From NCBI GenBank assembly GCA_016213775.1, contig JACQZR010000151.1, forward strand, positions 1 to 35,983: a stretch of 35,983 nucleotides of DNA. The letters run 5' to 3'. Below, piece by piece: positions 22,607-30,172 of this stretch. This DNA comes from Acidobacteriota bacterium (GTDB lineage Bacteria; Acidobacteriota; Terriglobia; Bryobacterales; Bryobacteraceae). The notes under the pieces were generated by a model. That model was not told the DNA's origin. It worked only from the letters and a program-made list of their open reading frames with translations, and searched no databases. How positions within the stretch are numbered: position 1 is the first letter of the stretch; every line of letters starts with the position of its first letter. A program made the position numbers and the translations under genes.

Positions 22607-23228
22607 AATTGACATACCTCAGCCGTTGTAGTTTTGCAGCTACGCGAACCAAAATTCGATCACTGTTCACTCCGCAGGTTTACCCTCGCATCGTTCAGGA
22701 ATGAGGCCTTCGACTTCTGGACGCTCCAACGACTGGCTCGATCATACCCTCCTTTGCATCTAACGTGTTGTCTTCGAACTTATTGGCCTCCTTGATGACC
22801 CGGCTACGAGCAGGCGTCTCGCGCTGCGCGAGTGGAAACCGGTTCAGATCGAAGGCGACTCGAAAAGCACAACACCAAAGTAGAGCTATTACAGAGATCC
22901 GAGCGTGACGTCTACGGGGTTTTTGCGTCTGATTTTCGTTGACGGTGCAGACGGCCATCCTCGTGGCGGCCAATCCCAATGCGAAGCGACGCGTACCAGC
23001 ACCTTCTCGCATGTGCGCCATCCCCGATCCCGCCGAAGAGCTTTCTCAAGGTCAGCTCGGATCGATTGAGGCGCGTCTGCGGGCTGCCGCAGTCGGGGAA
23101 GCTCATCCGTGAAGCAGATGAGTTCCTGGCATCAGCCCATGCCCGGCGAAGCCCTGCGGTCCCTGAAAGCCCGCCCGCTGAAGGCAAAACGCGGCCTTGG
23201 AGAGCACAATGTTACGCTGGGTAGAGGA
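22607..23228. other. 622-bp non-coding gap with one repeat copy
   Basis: No convincing gene is seen on either strand. Several short open frames show no recognisable domains or good ribosome binding sites. It holds copy B of the 41-bp repeat (22904-22944). The gap may be the remains of genes lost with the neighbouring regulator. Confidence 0.5.
22904..22944. repeat. Copy B of a 41-bp direct repeat
   Basis: Same orientation and same length as copy A at 20985-21025, with identical 9-bp and 14-bp ends. The GTCAACGAAAATC reading on the minus strand recalls the ends of some IS21-like elements. That link is from memory and uncertain. Confidence 0.5.
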
Positions 23229-24068
23229 ATGTCCTCCCTCTGCATTCGGGGAGCCCGCCAGTTGCTTACACTGCGTGGGGCCGCGGAGCCCCGGCTGGGC
23301 CCGCGCATGATGGACCTCGGTGTCGTACCGGATGGTAGTGTCCTCATCCGGGACGGCTGTATCGTGGAAACCGGAACCACGCGCCGTGTCGCCAACCTCT
23401 CCGCCTACCGCAACGCCGAAGTGATTGACGCCTCCGGTTGCGTGGTGATGCCGGGTTTCGTCGATCCCGCCGTCGACCTGCTGGGAATCCGGGGCACACT
23501 CCCGTCCCTGGTGCGCCGCGCCATACGGCTGGTCCACCACGGCACAACAACCGCCGGAGCGCTAAGCCGCCAGCGGAAACCACTCCATTGCGACGAGGCG
23601 CTGGCCGCCGCCGGTCTCGATGTGGCCTGGGACGTGTCCTGGGAGCCGCGTTGCGGAGCGCTCGCCCACACTCCGCTGCGCAACATGATAGAAGGCTCGG
23701 CGCCGGAGCCGGTCCGCGCGGCCATCCAGCAGGGAAAGCTCGCCGCGCTTTCCTCCGGCTTTCAGGAACCGGGTTCGCCCGCATGCAGCATGCTCGCCTC
23801 GGTCTCGGTTGCGTGCCTGAACGGTGATCTCAGGATCGAGGAGGCCATCGTTGCCGCCACCACCAATGCCGCCCATCTGCTGGGACTGGGCCGCCACGCG
23901 GGCAGCCTCGACCCCGGCCGGCCGGCCGACCTGCTGATCCTCGACGTCGGCGACTACACGAAGATCCCCTTTCACCTCGGTGAGCATCTCATCCGCGCCG
24001 TGATCAAACGCGGTAAGCTTGTATGCCGCTTCAACACTCCCGCCCCCTACGACATATCCGCGGAATAA
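23229..24068 (+). CDS. Imidazolonepropionase-like amidohydrolase lacking metal ligands
   Basis: A 279-residue protein that aligns by eye with imidazolonepropionase (HutI), whose usual length is about 400. The N-terminal composite beta domain (LLTLRG..., then VLIRDGCIVETG) and the C-terminal part (IVAATTNAAHLLGLGRHAGS, then ADLLILDVGDY, then IRAVIKRGKLV) are well kept. The barrel is shortened and the metal site is gone: where HutI has PGFVDxHTH there is PGFVDPAVD (A81, D83), and the Asp of DFNPG is G177 in SGFQEPG. One His (H120 in PLHCDE) remains. The frame is fully open. I start at 23229. It is 18 nt ahead of glutamate formimidoyltransferase, so it sits where a working hutI would. Confidence 0.75.
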   Translation: MSSLCIRGARQLLTLRGAAEPRLGPRMMDLGVVPDGSVLIRDGCIVETGTTRRVANLSAYRNAEVIDASGCVVMPGFVDPAVDLLGIRGTLPSLVRRAIRLVHHGTTTAGALSRQRKPLHCDEALAAAGLDVAWDVSWEPRCGALAHTPLRNMIEGSAPEPVRAAIQQGKLAALSSGFQEPGSPACSMLASVSVACLNGDLRIEEAIVAATTNAAHLLGLGRHAGSLDPGRPADLLILDVGDYTKIPFHLGEHLIRAVIKRGKLVCRFNTPAPYDISAE

Positions 24069-24086
24069 TGGAAGCTTGGAGAATCC

Positions 24087-24998
24087 GTGTCCAGGCAGAT
24101 CATCGAATGTGTTCCGAATTTCTCCGAGGGCAGGGACCCTCGTGTCATTGCAGAGATCGTCGAAAGCGTGCGCTCCGTGCCAGGTGCGGCCCTGCTCGCT
24201 TCTGAATCGGACCCCGATCATCATCGCAGTGTGCTGACCATCGCCGGTGAGCCCGAACCCGTTGTGGAGGCTGCCTTCCGTGCGGCCGCAACGGCGGCTC
24301 TCCACGTGGACCTCAACCATCACCGCGGAGTCCATCCTCGCATCGGCGCTACCGACGTCATCCCGCTGGTTCCGGTTGCCAACATCACAATGGAAGAATG
24401 CGCCGCGCTCGCACACCGCCTGGGCCGCCGCATCTGGAAGGAACTCTCCATTCCCGTCTACTTCTACGAAGCCGCCGCGATGCGCCCCGAACGCCGCCGC
24501 CTGGAGGTGGTCCGCAAAGGAGGCTTCGAGGCGCTGCGCGATGCGGCCGCCGATGCGGCGCGCCAGCCCGACGTGGGTGGGCCGCAACCCCATCCCACTG
24601 CCGGCGCCACCGCAATCGGCGCACGCAAATTCCTACTCGCCTTCAATATCAACCTCGCGACGGCCGACGTCGAGATTGCGCGCGCCATTGCGAAGAGCAT
24701 TCGCACGTCCTCAGGCGGCCTACCTCATGTTAAGGCGATGGGTGTACTGCTCGCGTCACGCGGTTTAGCACAGGTCTCAATGAACCTCACCGACCACGAA
24801 GTCACCCCGCTGCACACCGTCTATGAACTTGTTGCCCGCCAAGCAGCCGCGCATGGTGTTTCCATTGCCGGCAGCGAAATCATTGGGCTGATGCCCGGCG
24901 CCGCTCTCGCGCAAGCCGCGGCCCACTTCCTGAAGTGCGAGAACTACCGCCGCGAGTCGATCCTGGAGTCCCGGCTGATCACAGCCTTGATCGGTTAA
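24087..24998 (+). CDS. ftcD: Glutamate formimidoyltransferase (FTCD N-terminal type)
   Basis: A 303-residue cytoplasmic enzyme that moves the formimino group from N-formimino-L-glutamate to tetrahydrofolate, a late step of histidine breakdown. Start motif ECVPNFSEGRD, HHRSVLTIAGEP, GVHPRIGATDVIPLVP and the FNINLATADVEIARAIAKSIR block all match the family. The formiminotransferase N and C subdomains are complete; the cyclodeaminase domain of the animal fusion is absent, as usual in bacteria. The start is GTG at 24087 with TTGGAG 5 nt upstream. It is in an operon with the HutI-like gene and probably with the SelA-like gene after it. Confidence 0.92.
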   Translation: MSRQIIECVPNFSEGRDPRVIAEIVESVRSVPGAALLASESDPDHHRSVLTIAGEPEPVVEAAFRAAATAALHVDLNHHRGVHPRIGATDVIPLVPVANITMEECAALAHRLGRRIWKELSIPVYFYEAAAMRPERRRLEVVRKGGFEALRDAAADAARQPDVGGPQPHPTAGATAIGARKFLLAFNINLATADVEIARAIAKSIRTSSGGLPHVKAMGVLLASRGLAQVSMNLTDHEVTPLHTVYELVARQAAAHGVSIAGSEIIGLMPGAALAQAAAHFLKCENYRRESILESRLITALIG

Positions 24999-25032
24999 CG
25001 GCTCTGGTAGACTTGTTCGAAGGAATTTCCTC

Positions 25033-26217
25033 ATGGCCAACCGCAGACGTTTTCTCAAGACCATACCTGCCGTCCCCGCGCTAGGCAGCCTCTCCGCAGC
25101 CAGTGCCAAGTCCGCTCCCAAGCGCGACTTCTTCAAGGAACTCGGCGTGCGGCCCTTCATCAACGCCGCCGGCACTTACACCACCCTCTCGGCATCGTTG
25201 ATGCTCCCGGAAGTGGTGGAGGCGCTCCAATACGCCTCCAAACAGTTTGTCCGTCTAACCGATCTGCACGATGCCGTCGGCAAACGGATCGCCGAAATGA
25301 CCGGAGCGGAAGCCGCCATGGTCACCTCCGGAGCCGCGGGCGCGCTTGTCGTCGGTACCGCCGCCTGTGTCGCCGGCAAAGATCCCGACAAGATCCAGCG
25401 GATCCCCGACACCACCGGAATGAAGAACGAAGTGATCATCCAAAGAGTCCACCGCTATGGCTACGATCACGCTGTCCGCGCAGTCGGCGTCAAGATGATT
25501 GAGGTCGAGACCACCGCCGAGCTGGAGCACGCCGTCAGTGACCGCACCGCCATGATGCTCTTCTTCAACGACGCCGACCCCCGCGGGCAAATCAAAGCCG
25601 AGGAATTCGTGCAACTGGGCAAAAAGCACAAGGTCCCCACCTTCAACGATGCCGCGGCCGACGTCCCACCCGTTGAGAACTTCTCCAAGTACCTCAAGAT
25701 GGGCTTTGACCTCGTCACCTTCTCCGGCGGCAAAGGGATTCGCGGTCCACAAAGCGCCGGCCTGCTTCTCGGGCGTAAGGACCTCATTGAAGCCGCCCGC
25801 CTCAACACGTCGCCCTACAGCGACACCATCGGTCGCGGATTGAAGGTCAACAAGGAGGAACTGCTCGGCATGATGGTTGCCGTCGAAGTCTTCACCAAGA
25901 AAGACCAGGCCGCCGAACAGCGCGAATTCGACCGGCGCGTGAAATACATCGCCGATGCCTTGCGCTCCATCCCGACCCTGAAGAGCGAAGTGAAGGTCCC
26001 GCCCATCGCCAACCACGTGCCACATCTTCATCTGCGTTGGGATCAATCCAGGATCACCGTCGCTGAAGTTGTGAAAAAGCTTCGCGCAGGCGATCCCGCC
26101 ATCGAGGTGACCCCTTCCTCAAAAGAAGAACTGATCATCAACCCGTGGATGGCACAGCCCGGCGAGGCGGAAATAGTCGCCCGGCGCCTGCGCGATGTCC
26201 TCTCGGGCAAATCCTGA
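25033..26217 (+). CDS. Tat-exported SelA-like PLP-dependent enzyme
   Basis: A 394-residue fold-type I PLP protein of the SelA/DgaE-like family, relatives of which include L-seryl-tRNA(Sec) selenium transferase and D-glucosaminate-6-phosphate ammonia-lyase. It has a Tat-like N-terminus (NRRRFLKTIPAVPAL), so it may act in the periplasm. Family marks are GVRPFINAAGTYTTL, TGAEAAMVTSGAAGAL and FNDAAADVPP, with the PLP Lys in FSGGKGIRGPQSAGLL. It is not a true SelA on context, because no selenocysteine genes are near; an ammonia-lyase or racemase-like activity is more likely. AAGGAA lies 7 nt before the ATG. It is 34 nt after ftcD and converges on RidA. Confidence 0.82.
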   Translation: MANRRRFLKTIPAVPALGSLSAASAKSAPKRDFFKELGVRPFINAAGTYTTLSASLMLPEVVEALQYASKQFVRLTDLHDAVGKRIAEMTGAEAAMVTSGAAGALVVGTAACVAGKDPDKIQRIPDTTGMKNEVIIQRVHRYGYDHAVRAVGVKMIEVETTAELEHAVSDRTAMMLFFNDADPRGQIKAEEFVQLGKKHKVPTFNDAAADVPPVENFSKYLKMGFDLVTFSGGKGIRGPQSAGLLLGRKDLIEAARLNTSPYSDTIGRGLKVNKEELLGMMVAVEVFTKKDQAAEQREFDRRVKYIADALRSIPTLKSEVKVPPIANHVPHLHLRWDQSRITVAEVVKKLRAGDPAIEVTPSSKEELIINPWMAQPGEAEIVARRLRDVLSGKS

Positions 26218-26220
26218 TTC

Positions 26221-26607
26221 TCAGCTCCTCGGCTTGTACGCGATACAGTCGATTTCCACTTTCATCAGCGGATTGGCGAACTTCGCCTCCACCGTAGTGC
26301 GTGCAGGCTTGTTCTCGCCAAAGAACTCCGCGTAAACCTCGTTCATCGCCCCAAAGTCCCGCCCGTCGCGGAGGAATACCGAGCATTTCACGACATCGGT
26401 CATCGTGGCGCCGGCCGCCTCCAGAATCAACCTGATGTTGTTCAGCGTGAGCCGCGTCTCGTGCTGGATGTCGCCATAGGAGAAATCGTTCACCTTGGGG
26501 TCAATCGGTCCCTGACCCGCAACGAAAATGAAATCCCCGGCCCGCACAGCCGGCGAATACGGTCCGCGAGGAATCGGGCTTCCTGCCGGATAAATCCGTT
26601 CAATCAT
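26221..26607 (-). CDS. RidA/YjgF-family enamine/imine deaminase
   Basis: A 128-residue RidA-family protein. These trimers hydrolyse reactive enamines and imines such as 2-aminoacrylate released by PLP enzymes. It has PYSPAVRAGDFIFVAGQGPIDP near residues 16-37 and TLNNIRLILEAAGATMTDVVK. The conserved Arg lies in ARTTVEAKFA (catalytic Arg, about 103), with the closing KVEIDCIAY. The ATG at 26607 has GGGGAGG 3 nt upstream; a longer frame from 26751 runs through a simple repeat and is not coding. It ends 3 nt from the convergent SelA-like gene, a pairing that fits detoxification of that enzyme's products. Confidence 0.9.
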   Translation of the reverse strand: MIERIYPAGSPIPRGPYSPAVRAGDFIFVAGQGPIDPKVNDFSYGDIQHETRLTLNNIRLILEAAGATMTDVVKCSVFLRDGRDFGAMNEVYAEFFGENKPARTTVEAKFANPLMKVEIDCIAYKPRS

Positions 26608-26645
26608 AAACCTCCCCAAAACGAAGCAAGCGGCAGACCGCCGCT

Positions 26646-26691
26646 TGCCTCTGGCTTCTTGCTTCTGGCTTCTTGCTTCTTGCTTCCTGCT
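26646..26691. repeat. Simple tandem repeat (cttgctt / ctggcttcttgctt units)
   Basis: Two exact 14-bp copies of ctggcttcttgctt (26651-26664, 26665-26678) are followed by a further cttgctt unit. It lies in the 94-bp gap between the NYN-LOTUS gene and RidA. Slippage could change its length. Confidence 0.7.
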
Positions 26692-26701
26692 ATTTTCGCG
26701 C

Positions 26702-28093
26702 CTAATCCGACTTCTTCCGCCGGACCACCTTTCGTGCCGGCTTATGTCCATCCGACGTTTTGCGTGGAGCGCGTTTCCGCACCGGGGCCGGCTTCGGCGG
26801 TGGCGGATTCGGATCCATCATCGTCGGCTGACCTTCGACATACGGTTGCGGACCGTCATCCTCTTCCTCAATCGGCGAAGGCTCCGGCTCAGGCGGCAGC
26901 GCCGGCGGATAGAATTCCGCGCCGAGTGTCACCGTCGCCGAACGGTCCGGATGCCGTTCCAGCCGCACAACAAAGGCGTCCTGGGCGAAGTTCAGAAACT
27001 CGTCGAATGCCTGGAACCCGAAGTTCTTCACGTCAAAATGCGGGAACTCCTCGTGTATCCAGCCATTCAGCTCTTCGATGGAACGCCCGTCTTCCAGCTC
27101 CAGACGGTGATTCTCCAGCACCTCGCGCAGCGTCGGCAGCGCTTCTTCCGGTTTCACCACCGGACCCGACGGACCCTTCCGCTCGATCGTGTAGTGCCCG
27201 CCGTGACCCTTCGCTTCGATCAGATTCGCCCTCTTCAGCTTATCGACAAACTCCGAAAAGCTTCCCGCGCCGTAAGCCTTTTCGCTGAACGCCGGATCCA
27301 ACTGAAGCATCGTCGATTTCAACAGCCCCAGTTGCGGTTTCACTTCACGTCGTTCCAAAACCTGCAGCGCCCGCTCCACCAGCGGCATCGCGTGCGTCAA
27401 TTCCAAAGGCGCCGGACGGTCGCGCTTGTACTTGTCCCGATCGCGATCGCGGTCCCGATCCCGGTCTCTGTCCCGATCCCTGTCGCGGTCCCGGTCGCGG
27501 CGATCGTCGCGGCGATCATCGCGGCGGTCATCACGCCGGTCCTGGAACTGCGGCGGGTGTGGCGGTTGCTGTTGCTGTTGCTGCACCGGCGGAGCCGCCG
27601 GCGGCGGCGGCAGTTTGTCTCCCCGCGCATCTATCAACGATTCGTAGCTGATGAACTCATGGCAATTCTGCTGCAGAATTGTACTCGTGAAGGCTTTGCC
27701 TCCGACGATGAAAATCCGCTTGCCGAATTCCTTCAGCTTGTTTACCAACGGAATAAAGTCGCTGTCGCCGCTGATGATGGCGAACGCATTCACGTGTGGG
27801 TGTGTGAACGCCATCTCCAACGCATCCAGCGCCAGGTTAATATCAGCCCCATTCTTGTCGCCCCTCGGCGACGGATTGCGCTGCACCATCTGCACCGCAT
27901 TCTCGGCCATCTGCCGCGTGGCGGCGTCCTGCCGGCTCCAGTTCGCGTAAGCGAACTTTGCTACCGTGTCTCCGCGTTCCTTGAGCGCGTCGAGCGGCAA
28001 CGACACATCAAAGTCGCGTCGCAAGGTGGACTTCACGCCAATCTCAATATTGTCGTAGTCCACAAATACGGCTATGTTCAGTTTTTCCTGCAT
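26702..28093 (-). CDS. NYN-domain ribonuclease-like protein with LOTUS/OST-HTH domains
   Basis: A 463-residue protein. The N-terminal NYN/PIN-like domain (about 5-150) has the expected acidic metal ligands: D12 in VFVDYDNIE, D84 in KNGADINLALD, and D110/D112 in SGDSDFIPLV. A low-complexity linker follows with poly-Pro, poly-Gln and a long Arg/Asp run. After it are two helical domains (about 240-310 and 330-390: PLVERALQVLERRE..., then PTLREVLENHRLELEDG...) that read as LOTUS/OST-HTH RNA-binding domains. The C-terminal tail is acidic/proline-rich, ending in a basic patch (RKVVRRKKSD). It is likely a cytoplasmic RNA-processing or RNA-decay enzyme. Start at 28093 (MQEKLN) with an upstream GAG. 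Confidence 0.85.
   Translation of the reverse strand: MQEKLNIAVFVDYDNIEIGVKSTLRRDFDVSLPLDALKERGDTVAKFAYANWSRQDAATRQMAENAVQMVQRNPSPRGDKNGADINLALDALEMAFTHPHVNAFAIISGDSDFIPLVNKLKEFGKRIFIVGGKAFTSTILQQNCHEFISYESLIDARGDKLPPPPAAPPVQQQQQQPPHPPQFQDRRDDRRDDRRDDRRDRDRDRDRDRDRDRDRDRDRDKYKRDRPAPLELTHAMPLVERALQVLERREVKPQLGLLKSTMLQLDPAFSEKAYGAGSFSEFVDKLKRANLIEAKGHGGHYTIERKGPSGPVVKPEEALPTLREVLENHRLELEDGRSIEELNGWIHEEFPHFDVKNFGFQAFDEFLNFAQDAFVVRLERHPDRSATVTLGAEFYPPALPPEPEPSPIEEEDDGPQPYVEGQPTMMDPNPPPPKPAPVRKRAPRKTSDGHKPARKVVRRKKSD
27430..27545 (-). repeat. Arg-Asp dipeptide-coding repeat tract
   Basis: Within the NYN-LOTUS gene, four DDRR-type units followed by about a dozen RD pairs are coded by near-identical hexamers (cggtcc/cgatcc variants). 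The protein segment would be a disordered, charge-alternating linker, and the DNA is prone to copy-number change. Confidence 0.8.
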
Positions 28094-28192
28094 TTCACAT
28101 CTCAATCTGTGCGAACTGTATCTTTTGGAATTTCGTTGCGCACGTGGCTCGAGCTACCGGAGTTCGGCTTTCCCCAATTTGAGCAAGGTGTT

Positions 28193-28597
28193 TCAGGCGG
28201 GCTGTCCTGCCCTGGAGCGGATGAACTCGACGATCTCGTCGAGCGATGCCCCAGGCTGATATACCGCCGCAACCCCGTGCTTTTTCTTCAACTCCCCGGC
28301 ATCTTCATCCGGTATGATGCCGCCGACGATCACAGCCACGTCCCTCATGTCTTTGTCCCGCAGCAACTCCATTAATCGCGGCACGATCGCGTTGTGAGCC
28401 CCAGACAGAATACTGAGGCCGATCACCTGTACATCCTCTTGCAGGGCCGCGTTGACAATCATCTCGGGAGTCTGCCGCAAACCGGTATAGATCACTTCCA
28501 TGCCGGCGTCGCGGAGCGCCCGCGCGATTACCTTCGCGCCACGATCATGCCCGTCGAGACCGGGCTTTGCCACTAGAACTCGGATCGGGCTGGCCAT
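28193..28597 (-). CDS. Stand-alone cobalamin-binding domain (methylmalonyl-CoA mutase C-terminal type)
   Basis: A 134-residue B12-binding domain with the base-off/His-on signature: D15-G-H17-D-R-G20 (DGHDRG, the His that ligates cobalt), GLSILSGAH in the second loop and VGGIIPDED. It has the length of the separate small domain/subunit of methylmalonyl-CoA mutase or related acyl-CoA mutases. The large catalytic subunit is not in the window. I prefer the ATG at 28597 (MASPIRV), where homologues start; an ATG at 28612 is possible. Same strand as the NYN gene downstream, with 99 nt between. Confidence 0.88.
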   Translation of the reverse strand: MASPIRVLVAKPGLDGHDRGAKVIARALRDAGMEVIYTGLRQTPEMIVNAALQEDVQVIGLSILSGAHNAIVPRLMELLRDKDMRDVAVIVGGIIPDEDAGELKKKHGVAAVYQPGASLDEIVEFIRSRAGQPA

Positions 28598-28682
28598 TTC
28601 GTCGATACCCAAATTATAAACCAGTCGGCGAGCCGCGACGCGGAGAGGGTGTGACAGCTACTCAGTCGGGAGATTTCGCCCT

Positions 28683-29891
28683 TCACCAATTCGCCGGGGC
28701 GTGATCCCCCGGCAGCATCCGCAAATGCGCTTCCTCCAACCCAGTCAGCTCCAGCGCCGCCGTCAGGCGCGACAGCGATGGAAGGTCCTCATTCGACCCC
28801 GAACAGTGCTCCGCCAGATAGAGCACTCGCGCCAGCAGCGAATCTGTTCGCTCCGGCTGGTGATGGAATTCCACCGCTTGGGCGAGATTCTGTGGCAGCC
28901 GCCAGTGTGCCGCCACTTCCCTTCCCGACTGCGTATGGTCAAATCCGCAAAGAACCGTTTCCGCGAACATCGGCTCGCACCCTTGTTCCAGTAACGCTGC
29001 GTATTGCACCGATAGCTTGGAGTGAAGCTTCCACAGTGCCAGCCTTCCTATGTCATGCATCAGCCCAGCCAGGAACGCCTCCTCGGCATCCACTTTGTCC
29101 GTGGTTCTCGCCAACGCTTCCGCCAGCCGCGCCACTTCCAGCGAGTGATTCCACAGCGGCCTCACCAGTGGGCTTTGAAACATCGGACGGAACGCCGCCG
29201 CCGTGATCACCCGGCAGGACTCCGGCATCCCCATCAATATCACCGCCTGACGGATGGACCGGATCGGCATTGCGGGCGAGTACAGCGGCGAGTTCGCCAC
29301 CTGCAGTATCTCGCCTGCGAGAACCGCGTCCGCGCCGATGATCTCCTCCAGATGGAATCCGCTGGCATTCATGTTCTGCGCCAGTTTCATCGCTCGCAGC
29401 GCAATCGCCGGAAACACCGGAAGCCGCGATACCGCCTGCTTCACATCCGTTAGTTTCACCGACGGAACCACCGCCAGCCCTTCCACCAGCCTCTTGTCAA
29501 AGAAGCCTTCGGTGGCCATCCCCCGCAATTCGTTGACGATCTCCGGGAACGTCATCAACTCATATGGAATGAACTCCCAGCGTTGGACAAAAAAACAGCA
29601 CAGTTCAATCAGCGACACCTCCTCACGCTGAGCCTCGGTGGTCGTCGTCGATTCGTCCTGCGATTCGTATCCCCAGACCTCCGTCAGCAACCGGCCCACG
29701 GTTTTCACGTTAAGTGGGGATCGTCCTTCATGATGCCGTTCGGAAAGCTCGTGTACCGTTCGTTGCCGGTCCATGCTCCATCCAAGCCGTTTTGCCAGCT
29801 CAACGGCCGCAACGCTCACCCGCCTGCAGTGGGCCCGCATCGCTGTTTCCGGAATGTCCACTGGGGCCAGTGGCTTGCACTCGGTTGTCAT
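28683..29891 (-). CDS. HDOD-domain signalling protein
   Basis: A 402-residue cytoplasmic protein. The C-terminal half (about 160-370) is an HDOD domain: LPVFPAIALRAMKLAQ, IIGADAVLAGEILQVANSPLY, SIRQAVILMG, LAGLMHDIGRLALW and VEFHHQPE. HDOD proteins are regulatory relatives of HD phosphohydrolases. Here an HD pair is kept (LMHDIG), so some hydrolase activity cannot be excluded. The N-terminal part (about 10-150) is helical, and I do not recognise it; it may be a sensor or partner-binding region. I start at 29891 (MTTECKP) rather than 29909. It is divergent from the PQQ dehydrogenase gene across 281 bp in which I see no clear site. Confidence 0.85.
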   Translation of the reverse strand: MTTECKPLAPVDIPETAMRAHCRRVSVAAVELAKRLGWSMDRQRTVHELSERHHEGRSPLNVKTVGRLLTEVWGYESQDESTTTTEAQREEVSLIELCCFFVQRWEFIPYELMTFPEIVNELRGMATEGFFDKRLVEGLAVVPSVKLTDVKQAVSRLPVFPAIALRAMKLAQNMNASGFHLEEIIGADAVLAGEILQVANSPLYSPAMPIRSIRQAVILMGMPESCRVITAAAFRPMFQSPLVRPLWNHSLEVARLAEALARTTDKVDAEEAFLAGLMHDIGRLALWKLHSKLSVQYAALLEQGCEPMFAETVLCGFDHTQSGREVAAHWRLPQNLAQAVEFHHQPERTDSLLARVLYLAEHCSGSNEDLPSLSRLTAALELTGLEEAHLRMLPGDHAPANW

Positions 29892-30172
29892 CGCGCTTAC
29901 TGCTCTCATCGGCCGGTTCCGCGTTCGCGAGAGGGATTGCCAGCTTGTGGATTCTTGTACTGAATCTGCGCCCTAATAGTGAGATGGTTGTTTGCGCGTC
30001 CTCCCGAGAACTCTCCTCTCCTCAGTCCCTCACCTTGTTCCTCAATGCCTTTGCGCAGGCGACATCCAGGCTTCCCATTGGACTCACGCCGCTCACGTCG
30101 CCGCCGCCATCCCGCGCATGCGGCAGGCGGTGCCTCCGGATTTCGCGGCACAGACCCTGACATCATAGAGGG

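Noticed and set aside
22979-23224. 81-codon frame in the gap before the HutI-like gene
   Set aside because: No ribosome site, no recognisable domain and an opposing frame of similar length on the other strand.
23562-24593. 343-codon minus-strand frame over the HutI-like and ftcD genes
   Set aside because: Antisense to well-supported genes; composition is that of a shadow frame.
25033-26217. True selenocysteine synthase (selA)
   Set aside because: Tat-like signal, no selB/selC/selD nearby, and the SelA-like superfamily includes other PLP enzymes.
26645-28375. A 576-codon open frame on the plus strand
   Set aside because: It is antisense to the NYN-LOTUS gene and its Arg/Pro/His-rich product has no domain; high GC opens such shadows.
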